From: Diadema setosum
Lineage: Eukaryota; Echinodermata; Echinoidea; Diadematoida; Diadematidae
Direction: 5' to 3'
Length of the DNA stretch: 64,000 nt
NCBI GenBank assembly: GCA_033980235.1
Contig: CM067076.1
Coordinates: 32,150,383-32,214,382, forward strand
Translations under genes and position numbers: made by a program
Notes under the pieces: model-generated
The model's database searches: none
What the model saw: the letters and a program-made list of their open reading frames with translations, nothing else
Told to the model about the DNA's origin: nothing
Part shown: in pieces, positions 1 to 11,009 of the stretch
Layout of the letters: each line of letters opens with the position of its first letter
How positions within the stretch are numbered: position 1 is the stretch's first letter

Positions 1-28
1 GGAGCCCTGCTATAGGACACCGAGATCG

Positions 29-66
29 ATGTTACCCTAACTCTAACCCCAACCCTAACCCTAAAC
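29..66. repeat. Short telomere-like CCCTAA motif run
   Basis: Five or so imperfect copies of the CCCTAA hexamer, interrupted by CTCTAA and CCCCAA variants. It is far too short and degenerate to be a chromosome end. A similar motif recurs at about 43015-43050 inside another repeat, so it is probably part of a dispersed element. Confidence 0.5.
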
Positions 67-228
67 TGAGGAAATTCTAATCCTAATCCCAAAGCCACCT
101 AAACTTAATCATGTTACTATACATAACGAATAGCGGGGGTGCATATGGAACTCCTGCCAAGAAGATGATGACATGCGCGTGGGACATTACAGAATGTTCC
201 ATCCAAAGTGTTTGGTGTGCTACTACTG

Positions 229-577
229 TTGCAAATGATTGACAAATTGCCCTACATCGACGTAAATAGCACTGAATTGACCAGTGTTTTTTTAGTAGTT
301 GTCATGATAAAAAAAAAAAAAATCATGGGCGTACATACTCGAGCAGGATTCGAACCTACGACCTCCTGATCACCGGACAGGCGTCATCTCCACTAGACCA
401 CCGAGCTTTCGCCCGACAGCAAGTCTGTCCGGAGATCAGGAGGTCGTAGCGTAGGTTCGAATCCTGCTCGGGTATGTACGCCCATGATTTTTTTTTTTAT
501 AATGACTACTACTAAAAATCACTGATCAATTCAATGCTATTTACGTCGATGTAGGGCAATTTGTCAATCATTTGCAA
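229..577. repeat. Foldback element with tRNA-like arms
   Basis: The left end begins TTGCAAATGATTGACAAATT and the right end finishes with its reverse complement. Matching continues inward through a CGACGTAAATAGCA block, a poly-A/poly-T run, a GGGCGTACATAC block and the 3' part of a tRNA-like sequence. Each arm is about 165-170 bp with few mismatches, and the spacer is about 25 bp. The right arm has a 5-bp duplication (GCGTA) that the left lacks. It looks like two SINE-type copies joined head to head, or a foldback transposon that captured a tRNA-like sequence. Confidence 0.7.
336..407 (-). repeat. tRNA-like sequence (SINE-type Pol III promoter)
   Basis: Read on the minus strand it contains an A box (TGGTCTAGTGG) and a perfect B box (GGTTCGAATCC) at tRNA spacing. 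A T-arm and an acceptor-like helix can be drawn, the latter with a mismatch at the end. The anticodon helix is weak, and the loop would present GTC (Asp-like) only if mismatches are accepted. I read it as a tRNA-derived SINE head rather than a working tRNA gene. Confidence 0.5.
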
Positions 578-819
578 TGAAAACATCTCGACGGAAGAAT
601 TTCATGAATTTGAATAACAGTGCTACTACTGTGTTACAGAAAGATGATCAAAATTTTCAGGAAATGTCCCTAGATGTATCAAAGTGCATTGACAATTCCT
701 GACCCTCAACAAACGGGAGCGGTTGGCGTCACTGGCTAATTTATCGATTTTTTTTTTTACACCATACTTCAAGAGAAAATTAATGTGCACATCTTTTAAC
801 ATCTTTCATCGAAACTCAC

Positions 820-1071
820 CGACAACACGGCTCTCCGTCGTCGTCTAGGTCTCTCCGTCGTCCTCCTTCTCATCGTCGGCTCGGCGTCCGACGAACTCAT
901 CTCACTCTCGCTGGTCGTCGCTCCCGATTCGTCGCTGGTACCCCCATGGGAATCAGAGGAGCTCGACCAGCCATGGCCGCCATTGTCGCTGTCGCTGGAA
1001 TCAGCGCCAGAATCTGACTCCGTCTCGTGGCGAATGTTTAAGCCTCTCCGTGGTCTAAAGGAAAACGCCAT
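820..1071 (-). CDS. First coding exon of an unidentified gene (5' part only)
   Basis: On the minus strand an ATG at 1071 opens 84 codons ending exactly at a consensus donor (TCG|GTGAGT, intron starting at 819), phase 0. The rest of the gene would lie left of the window. The peptide starts MAFSFRPRRGLNIRHETESD. It then has a low-complexity Ser/Asp/Glu/Gly/Thr stretch (about residues 18-63) and an Arg-rich tail (about 67-79) with several consecutive Arg, which could be a nuclear localisation or nucleic-acid contact region. The exon is rich in CpG and GC compared with its surroundings, like the coding exons of the channel gene in this window. No domain is recognisable, so I assign no function. 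The alternative is a chance open frame, but the fit of start, composition and donor makes a real exon more likely. Confidence 0.55.
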
Positions 1072-1313
1072 GTCGAGATAGTTGTCCCTTCCAAAGCGTG
1101 TCGTTTAAAGCTATCCGACGACTGTCAAAGAAATTTCGTGATATATGAAATAGACGGATGTTTAAGAAAGATTGGGGGTAGCCAAAAGTTTTCCTGTACT
1201 ATTGATTGGAAACATCCAGCTATCATTTTACTTCCAGAATTGGATACAAACTTACTCTAAAATCAATCGTTGCATTCTATCGTCCACCGGAATGAAGTAG
1301 ACGGCTATCCGAA
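1072..1313 (-). other. Presumed 5' flank of the minus-strand exon
   Basis: This is the sequence immediately upstream of the minus-strand ATG at 1071, so it should contain 5' UTR and promoter if that exon is real. I see no clear TATA box. It ends where a terminal-inverted-repeat element begins. Confidence 0.25.
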
Positions 1314-1865
1314 GGGCTTTTTACACTTGTGTTTCTTAACCCCGGACTTTCTCTGACCCAGGACTATCGTTAGTCCCGTACCAATTTTTTCAGCTTTTTA
1401 CACTCGCCAATTAGTCCCGTACTATCGCTTGTCCGGGGCTAAGGAGAAAACTGACCTTTTTACACTCGTATTTCTTAGCCCCGGACTTTCCAAACCACAT
1501 GAATATTCATAATTACGCTGTGTACTGTACACGTACACGCACGCACCGGCAGCACTTGATTACCTCGTTTCTGATTGGTCAGTGAGGGTCGGACTTCGTC
1601 TCCGTCGCTTAGCCCAGGATTATTTTTTCGTTCTGTTTACACTCACTTGCTTGGCACCGCAATTGCGGTGCTAACCCCTGCTATTTTGCAGGGCCAGATA
1701 GTACCGTACTATCGGTGGGGCTAGCCCACTTTGGCAAAAACGAGTGTAAACAGAAAGTGGGCTAAAGGATAGTCCCGTACCAACGGTGGGGCTAAGGCCC
1801 CCCCCCCCCCCTTAGCCCCACCGTTGGTCCGGGGCTAAGCAAAATTTTACAAGTGTAAAAAGCCC
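1314..1865. mobile_element. Non-autonomous TIR element, GGGCTTTTTACAC ends
   Basis: The left end reads GGGCTTTTTACACTTG and the right end CAAGTGTAAAAAGCCC, an exact inverted repeat. Inside, several short blocks recur in both orientations: TTAGCCCCGGAC / GTCCGGGGCTAA, TAGTCCCGTAC, and GTTTACACTC / GAGTGTAAAC. No coding frame is present. The internal blocks suggest nested insertion of related elements. I could not find a clear target-site duplication. Confidence 0.7.
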
Positions 1866-2650
1866 TCGAGTGTGATGTATATTATTGTAGTAATAATGGA
1901 TGATCCAAGGAGGTTTTAAGAGAATCGAGTCACAGCCGTCTTCCTTTGCTGGATGTTCGGTGCAGCCACACGAAAATATTTGAAGCATGAAGCCAAACTG
2001 GATCTGCCGCGGAGATAGGAAGACAACTGACTCGTGTCTCATTGCATAATCACCAGCCACTTTCTATAGGGAAGATACTGTGTATATGTCTTTGTGATGG
2101 TAATTACTTTTCGCCATCCCAGCGATATAAAAGTTAGGTGAATATATACAACTATTGCATCAACTTTTCCTGTAAGTTTCATCCGAATCCGTTCGCAACT
2201 TTTTGAGTTATTTTGCACACAGACGAACAAACAAACAAACACGCAAGCAAACAAACGCCGGCAGAAACATAACCTCGTTGGCAGAGGTTAAAGGGGGGCT
2301 TTAGATAGAATATGCGAAGCCGACGTTTTAGACGACAATTGCGTTGGCCGTTCTCTCTTCCTTCGTCGTGTTGCAAAGTAGTCCTACATAGCTTTAGGAT
2401 ACGCGAGGACACAACCTATGCAAAGTAAAATGGCGCCCCCTTTAATGGGATCATTGCATCAAGCCTAGGTCCATGCATCAAGAAGCTCTTTACAGACTCT
2501 GGTGTCGATTTTTTGTTTTTCTAGGCAAACGTGCGCATGTGCAGAACACTTTTTTCCGCGTCCCGAAAATCTAAAGCTCCATAACAACAAAGAAAGACGG
2601 CGAGCGCATCACACAGAGTACCAGACAAAGAGCTATAGGTTCTATCAGAT
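1866..2650. other. Intergenic, no gene recognised
   Basis: Non-coding sequence with short frames only. A run of ACAAACAAACAAACACGCAAG lies near 2225-2250. Nothing else could be supported. Confidence 0.4.
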
Positions 2651-2651
2651 A

Positions 2652-2835
2652 AACCAGGGGTCTGTTTCATGAACAGAACAGTCTTATGAGAGACTTTTCG
2701 CTCATAAAACACACTTATGAGAGACTTCATGAAATGGATTTTACTTCTCTTTGAAAGTCTCTCATATTATGAGCAACTTTGGCCATTCTAAGATTTTACG
2801 TAAAGATTTTTATTTGATGACTCTCTGAAATACGA
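2652..2835. repeat. TTCATGAA-type foldback fragment
   Basis: It starts CCAGGGGTCTGTTTCATGAA, followed by several copies of a CTTATGAGAGACTT block in both orientations. The same CAGGGGTC(C)GTTTCATGAA boundary occurs in inverse orientation at about 14285, so these look like members of one dispersed family. Confidence 0.45.
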
Positions 2836-2934
2836 ACCCCAGTTCTCAAAAGGGTAGATCAAACAATCTCTTTAATTGGTATAGACGCATTAAAGGAATG
2901 ACATAGTTCTGGCATGGATGGAAATTCAGGCTAT

Positions 2935-3085
2935 CATAGAAGTCACTTATATAAAAGAGTAAAGAGCATAATAATGATTCTAACAGCGATTAAAATTTAT
3001 TTGATAAAAATCGGGTTTAAAATGGCTGAGATAAAAACAAATTAAAACAAAGTGGTCCTGATGAAAGGTAGGTCCCACTTTTTGG
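2935..3085. mobile_element. Foldback family A, half copy
   Basis: It carries the left arm of family A: AAAGAGCATAAT, then TTTATTTGATAAAAATCGG, AAATGGCTGAGATA, and the central GGTAGGTCCCACTTTTT. The sequence then diverges, so the second arm is missing. Full copies are at 9975, 14951, 28480, 49518, 53002, 56109 and 58079. Confidence 0.6.
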
Positions 3086-4167
3086 AACTAATTCTAGACG
3101 ATTGCGTGAATAGCGCATCCTCTAGGACTACACCTGGCCAATTCAATTTATTACAGAGTATTGTAGGTCTTTGATTGATTCCTGAACGAAATGGAAGGCT
3201 TCTAACAGTGAAAACTGAAATTTTGTTGATTTGTAAAACAGGGGAAATTAGATGGAATATAAATGTCCTGATAATTAATGTTCATCGAACATAAACTTGA
3301 ACTTCAAAATAGGTAATTATATACCAACCTGAGTTGCCTGACGATTCGGTTTCCAAAAGAAATTCAATTTCTAATTGCCATTCTTCTTCAGAGGGCTACG
3401 ATGGTGATATCCTGGGCCAGATCCTCACGATAGCTTACACAAGGGCAGAGATCGAAGTGTCCTTCCGCGATTTTATATACACTTTCCCAACGCACGAAAG
3501 AACGAGCAGCATATAAAACCAGCTAGGGATGTGAGAGGAAACCATAAGGTACCTACACTGGCGACGCTAGATCCAATTCTACGCTGTGATGATAAGTACG
3601 GGTGGACTGGGGCACAAAGGAAACAGCATGGTCAGAGGAGAGAGCCTTTCATAATATCGGATAGTATGACGTCATACCTTGGTACTTTGTCGTGGTTCTT
3701 CCGTGCCACTTTTTCCTCAAGATAAAAGACGCATGTGAACCCCACATGCGTGCCCCCATAGGCAAAAAGGAAGAAGAGACCATTGTACACGTTTATCGCT
3801 ACCTTTCGTCACACAACTGGAATCCGCCATGAATTTATCAAACGGAACAAAAAGTGCCTGCCGGACTATCCCTCTCTTTCCACTGACTATTGCGCCCAGT
3901 CTGCGCTCCAGTCTACTTGTACCACACTCTCAGCATATGACCCTAATCTCCCATAATGTCTGTCAATGACAAAATCCTGCTATGCTCCCTCCACTTTATA
4001 TTCAAACTCCATATTGACCGACTGAACATCCTATCCAGGATGGCACCTCCCTGATCTATCCAACTCTGCCCCCTGATAAAAGAGGAAGGTGCCTAAGCCT
4101 GAATACCTCTCTGAGATCCACGCTCGTCAATCTCCGACATGTGAACGGAGGGAGGACAAGAAAAAGA

Positions 4168-4247
4168 AATAGAAGAAGAAGAAGAAGAAGAAGAAGAAGA
4201 AGAAGAAGAAGAAGAAGAAGAAGAAAAAGAAGAAGAAGAAGAAGAAT
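4168..4247. repeat. (GAA)n microsatellite
   Basis: An almost pure GAA run of about 80 bp, inside segmental duplication copy 1 and absent from copy 2. It creates a false poly-Ser frame on the minus strand. Confidence 0.9.
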
Positions 4248-4377
4248 TGAGAAGATGGGAGCTTACCTCTGGTCTTCGCAGGAGCCCGGCTGACCAATAT
4301 ACAACACTTGCCTTTACTCTGGCTACAATGCGACTACGCACAGAAGGAATTGATATTTGCGTAGAACCATAAGTACA

Positions 4378-4422
4378 AGAGAGAGAGAGAGAGAGAGAGG
4401 GGGGCGGGGGGGGGGGGGGGGG
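4378..4422. repeat. (GA)n followed by poly-G
   Basis: About ten GA units run into a G tract of over 20 bases. The other duplication copy has only a short G run at the equivalent place (14546-14560). Confidence 0.85.
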
Positions 4423-6193
4423 GTCAATAGCGTTGGGGTAATTACTCGCAGGATCAGAGGGCCAGAACCTTGCTATTCACAATTCGCTATGCACACCAAC
4501 ATGGCCTGACACAAAGAGCAATTTTGCTTTGAGACCGGGAGTCGTTTTACGCTTTCCATGATTACGTAACCATCCACCACGACTATGGCATATGAATTCC
4601 TTCGATCTAACGACCATCATTTACCTTCAAATATATAAATGGAGCTTTACCCCCATGGTAACAAAAGAAAAAACAACAACTATTGTATCCCTGATAAATC
4701 TTGATCCGCGTGCCCAATGTACATGTGCATCCAGTTTGCAACGATTGCAACCATGCGTGAATAAAACCAATGATTTGAGACTAGATTGGAAAGAAATTTA
4801 TCCTCAGCAACAGGATTCAGTTCAGTTTTTATTCAACATTAATTTAGGAGTATACAATAAAAAAGACACACAAAGATACATAACTATATATCAAGTATAC
4901 AAACGCTCCCAGAAAACAATTAAACTTGATGGTGGGAACCCAAGGAGGAGCAGTGCTTATAGATAGGGGCCCCAGTAATGCCTATATTTTTATACAAGTA
5001 AAGCAAACAAGCAAGAGAATCAATATACATTTAAAGTTTCTACATTTGGCTATGCATAGATACCATGGAAAACAACAGCGAAAATCCAAGAGAGATGAAA
5101 GAAGAGTAGAAAACATGGTGAGTATGATTGGAAAGGTGGGAGTATATAAGCGATAGATGGACTATAGACGTAGTGCTCGCAAACAATGATTTTCAGTCAT
5201 GTGAGTACAAAGTGTGAGTAGGATGACAATAGATTTTTTTTTTTCAATTTTCCCTCGGAAGGAGCAAATTAAAGGACAATCTCTTAAATCGTGATAAAGT
5301 AGAGTTGTGCTTTATATCTTCTGGAAGAGCATTCCAGAGTCTTGGGAATTTTACTTGGAATGAGTTCAGGGCTAATGTTGTGCGTACCTTTGGTTGTCGC
5401 AGTGAATTTCTCTGATGGGTATCCTACAAAATAATGAACAGAGCTATAAATACGAATAAATCATCAAACACATTTGGTAATAATCCAGGGTGAAGCTTAT
5501 GCATAAAAACTAGATAATTAAATGATATTGAATCAGTAATAAGTAATACACAAAGCTGAGAAAACAGGTTGCTCATGTGAGCATAAATATAAGAATTACA
5601 AGATTTTAAGATAGTATGGGCTAGTTCAAATCAAAGTTTCTTAGTTTTCATGTGAGGACCCCCGAGACACACACACACACAAACGCGCAAACACATAATC
5701 ATACTTTGTAGGCTATTGCATAAAGGCTTTGAGCCCGGCAAATATAGTGCAGTGCATAGGGGCTCTCTCTCCCCCCCCCCCCCCCCCCTCTCTCTCTCTC
5801 TCTCAAAAAAAAAAGTCTTCATTAAATTCCCTAATTAAATCTATTTGAATAGAGAACTACCACAAAACGCAAAAAAAAAATAAAGAACATTGTTTCCAAC
5901 ACAAAATATGGGGTCAATTGCTCTAGGTGTTTGTTTGTTTGTTTGTTTGCTTAATTGCTTGCTTGCTTGTTTGCTAGGTTGCTTGCTTGCTTGCTTTTTC
6001 ATTATTATCATTTTTACGTTCCGACATTGTGGTACTGTTTGCAAACCTTGGATTATTACGTGTAGTATTTTTTTTTTCAGGATCTAGATGAGCGCCACTC
6101 TCCTCAATATACTCATAATATTCGCTTGAACAGCAGAATCCAATGTATGACCATGGATCCTACGTACGTAGGGTCCATGCCATTACTGAGAGC

Positions 6194-6249
6194 AAGATGA
6201 TGCTACAAGAGCGAGTAGTGCATATTACTCGCTCTTGCAGCATCATCTT
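6194..6249 (+). repeat. Near-perfect 26-bp-stem hairpin
   Basis: The 5' arm AAGATGATGCTACAAGAGCG continues to AGTAGT, and the 3' arm is its reverse complement with one A:C mismatch and a very short loop. The size is like a microRNA precursor stem, but the loop is only a few bases. The duplicate locus (about 15661-15690) has lost the 3' arm, so the hairpin is not conserved between copies. Confidence 0.55.
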
Positions 6250-6690
6250 TCGTGCAGAAAGAGATAAAAGACTCAAACTGTGAAGCGAGTGATCGAGAAC
6301 CATGAAACTGTGCTATCTGGCACCCTTTGAGTCACTACCGCCACAAAGTTTCGAGTAGAGGTGCGATCGATTTAAACCTTTCCATGGCAGCATAGGATAT
6401 AGAGCTAACTTTTATGGGTCTAATTATTCTCTGCCGTTATACGAAAGCGTTGCATAATAAACCACTGTTGAAAACCTTTCTCGATCGGCAGGTTGCACAC
6501 AGCTTGCATGCTTACGTGCACACCCGACCAATGAGCACGATAGGATACCGACAAAAGACCGCCAGGAAACCAACCGAACGTCAGTTTCATGTGCTACAGT
6601 ATGGTGATGATAATATCTCCACTAGCGTTCTGCAGTCAGCAATTCCTCCCTATAGTCACGTTATCTTAATAATGTAGGCCCTACTATGAT

Positions 6691-7162
6691 TGTTTATTTA
6701 CCCTCTCCCTTTTCTCGTATCAAACAACCTCATGCTCTTACAATGTTTGAAACAAGAATATTCGACATAGCTAATCATTTTAAACTGTGAAAAGTCCTAT
6801 GTACAGCTTATGGATCAGCAGATACTAGTGAATTCAGTCTTTCAAAATCAATTTGATTGCTATAGCTTGTTATAGCAAAGGCAAAGCACCCATCTCTAAC
6901 ATACTTTCTAATGTCCCATGTCCTGCACTATTGTTTTGTTTGTTAGATATTAACTGTTCTTGTATATTGAATAAACTCCAAACAGCCAAGGACCAGACAA
7001 CATGTGAACTTCATCCACTTCAGAGTTAGGACTGGGGGCAAGATGCAAATGGAAAAGTCAAGTGACAGTGTCACGGATATTCCACCATCTTCATTTGGTA
7101 TGTTAAATGATTATTTTTAGCTATTGAAGCAAATTGAGAAATCATGTTATCTTGATCATTTA
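6691..7162. other. Intergenic, one weak exon-like stretch
   Basis: No gene is supported. At 7042-7098 a short frame starting with ATG runs into TTTG|GTATGT, a good donor. Just upstream, about 6980-7040 resembles the segment at 8300-8350. This may be the relic of an exon or of a transposon. Confidence 0.25.
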
Positions 7163-7968
7163 CAGTTGGCAGCAAAATTATTCAACCCCTCTCTTGCATG
7201 TTGGACACTCTGGCATAATGAATTACATTATAACTGAGATTACTTCTAAATCATACAAGTGGTGATCAGATAGTTTGCTACAAGTAATTAACACATCAGT
7301 AGCCTTTGATTTGCATATAGTTACAAACTTTAATCATTCATGTATAAAGAGATATGGTCCAGTGAGCACATTTTATGGTCATTTTCAGTCCTTTCAGTGA
7401 TCACTGAAATGCTTCGTTGAATATGGTTTGTTCACTCAATGTTTTGATAGGTGACACAATATGATGTAATTTGATGTAGGATTCTTAATATTTCAATTGG
7501 CATTTTTCATTGTACAAAAATATTTAAATGAACTAATTTCTAGTGAAAGTTGCCACCATAGAGTTTGTACAGAGGTTTAGCCATGATATTAATAATTCAA
7601 AGTTTAAGTCATGTCAAAATGAATATAACCCATTGAAATGCTAAGAGTTGTGTATAGAATGGCAAGATACTATTTAAAATTCCATAATTTAAACAAAAGA
7701 AATTAATCGTTATCATCAGACCATAACACGTCATGCTTCAGTGATCACAGAAAGGTCTGAAATGACCATAATGTGCTCACTGGACGTTATCTCTTCATGC
7801 ATGAATAATCAAAGTTTCTAACTATATGCAAATCAAAGACTATTGATCAGGTAGGCATTTGTCATAAACTATCTGTTCACCACTTGTATATGATTTAGTA
7901 ATTGTAATGTTATTTATTTTGCCATAGTGTCCATAATGCAAGGGGTTGAATAATTCTGCTGCCAACTG
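7163..7968. mobile_element. Large foldback element, 806 bp
   Basis: It begins CAGTTGGCAGCAAAATTATT and ends with a close reverse complement (AATAATTCTGCTGCCAACTG). The arms are about 250 bp (7163-7412 and 7723-7968) with substitutions and small indels, and surround a 310-bp centre. The centre contains no useful reading frame. This is the structure of a non-autonomous DNA transposon. The divergence between the arms suggests an old insertion. Confidence 0.75.
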
Positions 7969-8270
7969 AATAAAGTGAATGCTTGTTATTAATTTCCCCT
8001 CTCATTCATTACTAAAATTACCTCATACTCTTACAATTTGCTATCACGGGCTCATTACATAGTGATTCAAACTTTGAAAACTGGCAAATACAACTTGTTG
8101 TTCACATAATATATCTTACAAAATTGATAATCATTAATGAACATTTTGTTGTTATTGCTTGTTTTAATAAAGATGTACACTCATCTCAAATATTTTCCAA
8201 CTATCCCATTTTTGCATCCGATGTTTCTGTTTGTATGGTATTTAACTGTTCTTATATTTGCACACCCAAA

Positions 8271-8399
8271 GGCCTGAAGAGAGCTGGACCTCACCAAGCC
8301 TTGGGACAGACAACTGCAGCTGAACTTCACCCAGGTCAGAGTCAGACTGCAATTGGACTACGAACTGTATAGCAGCATCTTATCTACGACAGAACACAG
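8271..8399 (+). other. Exon-like segment of unknown origin
   Basis: An acceptor-like CACCCAAAG precedes about 128 bp ending ACACAG|GTATGC, a good donor. All three frames contain a stop within the segment, so it could be coding only if it is a terminal or shortened exon. Its middle resembles 6980-7040. I do not assign a gene. Confidence 0.2.
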
Positions 8400-9234
8400 G
8401 TATGCTTTTCTCAAATTAAACTTGAAAGTATAAAGATTTTACAAAATAAACAACTTGAATAACAGTTGAAAAAAGGCAACCTCTGTTGATGACATATCAG
8501 TTACAGGTAATTCGGTCTTTCTTATTTTAGCAATAATTGTAGACTTGGTGGACAAACAATGTCATCTCTATATGTGAAGTGTTCCACACGAGAAATCAAG
8601 AAATTAGTGCATTCATACACCCCAGTTGGGAGTTGATTTAATGTTTATGTCTATATCAGCCACAATTGGGAATTCAGTACGGCTCACAAGAGTTGATTAA
8701 TGCACTGACATAGCAATGCAGCTGACTTGTTGCATAACCCATTGAATCATCTTTCTGTTTATTTTGGAACTCCCAGCTTGCCTGACATAAGTTACAATCC
8801 TTTCTGAAAAAAAAGTCAAATAAGTCTTTACTGACATGAATGAATAACATTATGTCAGATGAGTGTTTTAAGTCACAATCACATTTTCATTTTGAGTCTG
8901 TGTCAAACCTTTTTTGTTCATCAGGAAGAATCTAGTACACTGATTCTTGTGTATGACAACCAAGACGATTTTCTTTGTTTTTTTTTTCCTTGATGCTGTT
9001 AAACTGTTGCTAATATACTGTATATGAAATTGCTGACAAGCAGCTCTGTGTAATGATATGTGTGGTAGTCGTGTGTGCATTCATTCAACTGTGCACCCAC
9101 ATGTTACCACTCTGTATAATGTCAGGGAGACGGGATGTGATTTGCATGTCACAAAATTTCAGTATGTAACCAGTATTGTTTATTTTTCCATATTCTATTT
9201 CTTTTGTCCTTTCTTTCTTTTTTTCTTTCATATA

Positions 9235-9329
9235 GATTCTCAAGGAGCTTGCCAAAGGTGATGCAGACAGGTTGAATATAACATATGTTGGTTTTGACCG
9301 CTGTGGATTCAATCCTTCAAAAAATAATG
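9235..9329 (+). other. Candidate isolated coding exon
   Basis: It is flanked by a pyrimidine-rich acceptor (TTTCTTTCATATAG) and a donor (AATG|GTATAC). The open frame begins ILKELAKGDADRLNITYVGF and continues to SKNN without a stop for 31 codons, ending in phase 1. The residue mix looks protein-like. I could not link it to other exons nearby, and the length is short enough for chance. It could be part of an unrecognised small gene or a decayed transposon. Confidence 0.25.
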
Positions 9330-9974
9330 GTATACAATGTATATATATATTTTTTTGGGGGGGGGGGTGGCTGCATTCGATGTGAGGATCTGACATGTAT
9401 CTGCAGCACTGTAATGAAAGTCATGAATGCAAATGTCATGGTGATTTTGTAATAGATCCTTATGACAAAAGCTTCTTGCACAACAAAAATTCCTAAAATG
9501 GAGTGCGAATATTATGTCTTTCAGGACATCATTTGGAAAATAAGAATAGGTCTATTGTTGCTAGACCTACACACATGATAGATTTTCAAATTTTATGCAC
9601 TTGCTGCAAATGACATGAGTAATGTTATAGAACCTAACAACATCTTGATTGTTTTCTCTCTGCTTTTCTATTTTGTGTTCACATAATTGGCATGTTCAAT
9701 TTCAACTTTATCTGATAATCCCTTCATTATTGTTGCTCTACAGTTTTATATCCTGGTTTTTGTCCCATTCATTGCACAGAACATAGCTAGGTAAGATTAA
9801 GCCCTTAAGATAGACCGCATACTTCAGAACCTATTTGCTAGCTATGCTTTTGCAGAGTGTGTGCTTTCTTTCTTATATTCAAATACATAGGAGAGTCCAT
9901 CTGAATTCAGTTGTACATCATTTTAAAACTGAGAGTGTGCTCTTTCAGAAACAGGATTGGCCTTTTTTTTTTGC
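9330..9974. other. Intergenic, nothing recognised
   Basis: AT-rich sequence with an AT run and a poly-G tract near 9345-9370. I see no gene. Confidence 0.4.
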
Positions 9975-10314
9975 AAGATACTAAGAAACCACCATTGAAG
10001 TGCTACAGAGCATTAATTCAAAGAAGAATTCAATGTGTATTTGACGAAAATTAGTTTTGAAATGGTTGAGATATCCAAAAGCAGAGTAAAACAAAGCGAT
10101 TCTACTAAAAGGTTGGTTCCACCTTTTATTAGGATTCCTTTATTTTGGATATCTCAATTTTCATCAAATAAACATTGAATTCTTCTTTGAATTAATGGTC
10201 TTTCATTTTTCATAAGAGGTTTCTTATTATATCACCACCCTCCCCCCAAAAAAGAGAGAAGAAATGTTAACAATCTGAAACCAGGTCTCAACCAAAACTT
10301 TACCAGCCCTTTAA
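9975..10314. mobile_element. Foldback family A copy
   Basis: The palindrome is built around GGTTGGTTCCACCTTTTATT. Both arms carry the family signature: TTGATGAAAATTGGTTTTGA-like, GAGATATCCAAAA, and the reverse complements. It ends CCAGCCCTTTAA, a degenerate form of the family's TTAA terminus. There is no coding capacity. Confidence 0.75.
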
Positions 10315-11009
10315 CCAGAAATCCATGTTTGATGACTTTCTGTTGATTTTGTGATACAGAGTCACAATTGCAGTGTTAGATATGAAGCTACAATCAGACT
10401 ATTGCAGTCTGACTGCTGAACTTCACTGAGTTTTGCAATAGACGAGTCCATAGGTGATGGCATAAGTGCTTTGCCAGGTACATGTATTAACCAAACCAGA
10501 AATGAGAAAAATCCCCCTTCAAAAGAAAAAGCAAAAACATTACAATACAAAACAGAACAGAACAATTAAGCGTTGAAACGATTCAATGAAAAGCAAATGG
10601 GTGAATTGAAGCACTCTGAAAAAAAAAAGATTTATAGGCCTAGTAAAGTGTAAGAAAGCATTTTAAAATGGATAAATGCAAATTCTGTATCAGTCAGCAC
10701 ATAACAGTCTGATTTCTGATCTTTGATGATTAAAAGCTATTGTGCAGTAGACAAGGTCATTTTTATTAGTATTAATATCATAATTAATATTCTGATATAG
10801 GGAACCTTAGAGTGCAAAGAAGGTGGATTGCAACACATATTATTTTATGCTTACAAAATATTTGCAATGAGAGCATTGTGTGAAGTTCAGCTGCTTTCAT
10901 AATTTGATTAATAAACCATGAAAATAATACAAATGATTATGAAAGATCTGTCGATGTATAAGTGATCCAAACATGCATACATCAGTGAACATTGCAGCGC
11001 ATTGTTTTT
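10315..11009. other. Intergenic, nothing recognised
   Basis: No gene or clear repeat boundary was found. The open frames are short and of AT-rich chance composition. Confidence 0.4.

Larger units (their letters stand above)
3670..6690. repeat. Segmental duplication, copy 1
   Basis: Blocks here recur in the same order and orientation at 14340-16420. Shared markers include the GGAGCCCGGCTGACCA stretch (4280; 14415), GGTCAATAGCGTT (4422; 14568), CTTTACCCCCATGGTAACAA (4646; 14800), ATGACCATGGATCCTACGTA (6148; 15617) and TTTCGAGTAGAGGTGCGATC (6349; 15779). Small indels that are not multiples of three separate the copies, so the shared sequence is not acting as coding DNA. This copy has an extra GAA microsatellite block (about 3730-4250) and about 750 bp near 4880-5630 that the other lacks. 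I find no gene in it. Confidence 0.75.

Noticed and set aside
29..66. Chromosome end (telomere)
   Set aside because: Only a few degenerate hexamers, and a similar motif occurs inside a dispersed repeat at about 43015.
336..407. Functional tRNA gene (minus strand)
   Set aside because: The anticodon stem and acceptor end have mismatches, and the sequence is part of an inverted repeat; a tRNA-derived SINE is more likely.
5265..5460. Possible LINE-derived coding fragment (SSGRAFQSLGNFTWNEFRA...)
   Set aside because: Short frame ending in a stop, without any reverse transcriptase motif; I could not support an assignment.
6414..6677. 87-codon plus-strand frame in duplication copy 1
   Set aside because: The corresponding copy 2 sequence shifts frame repeatedly, so there is no sign of coding constraint.
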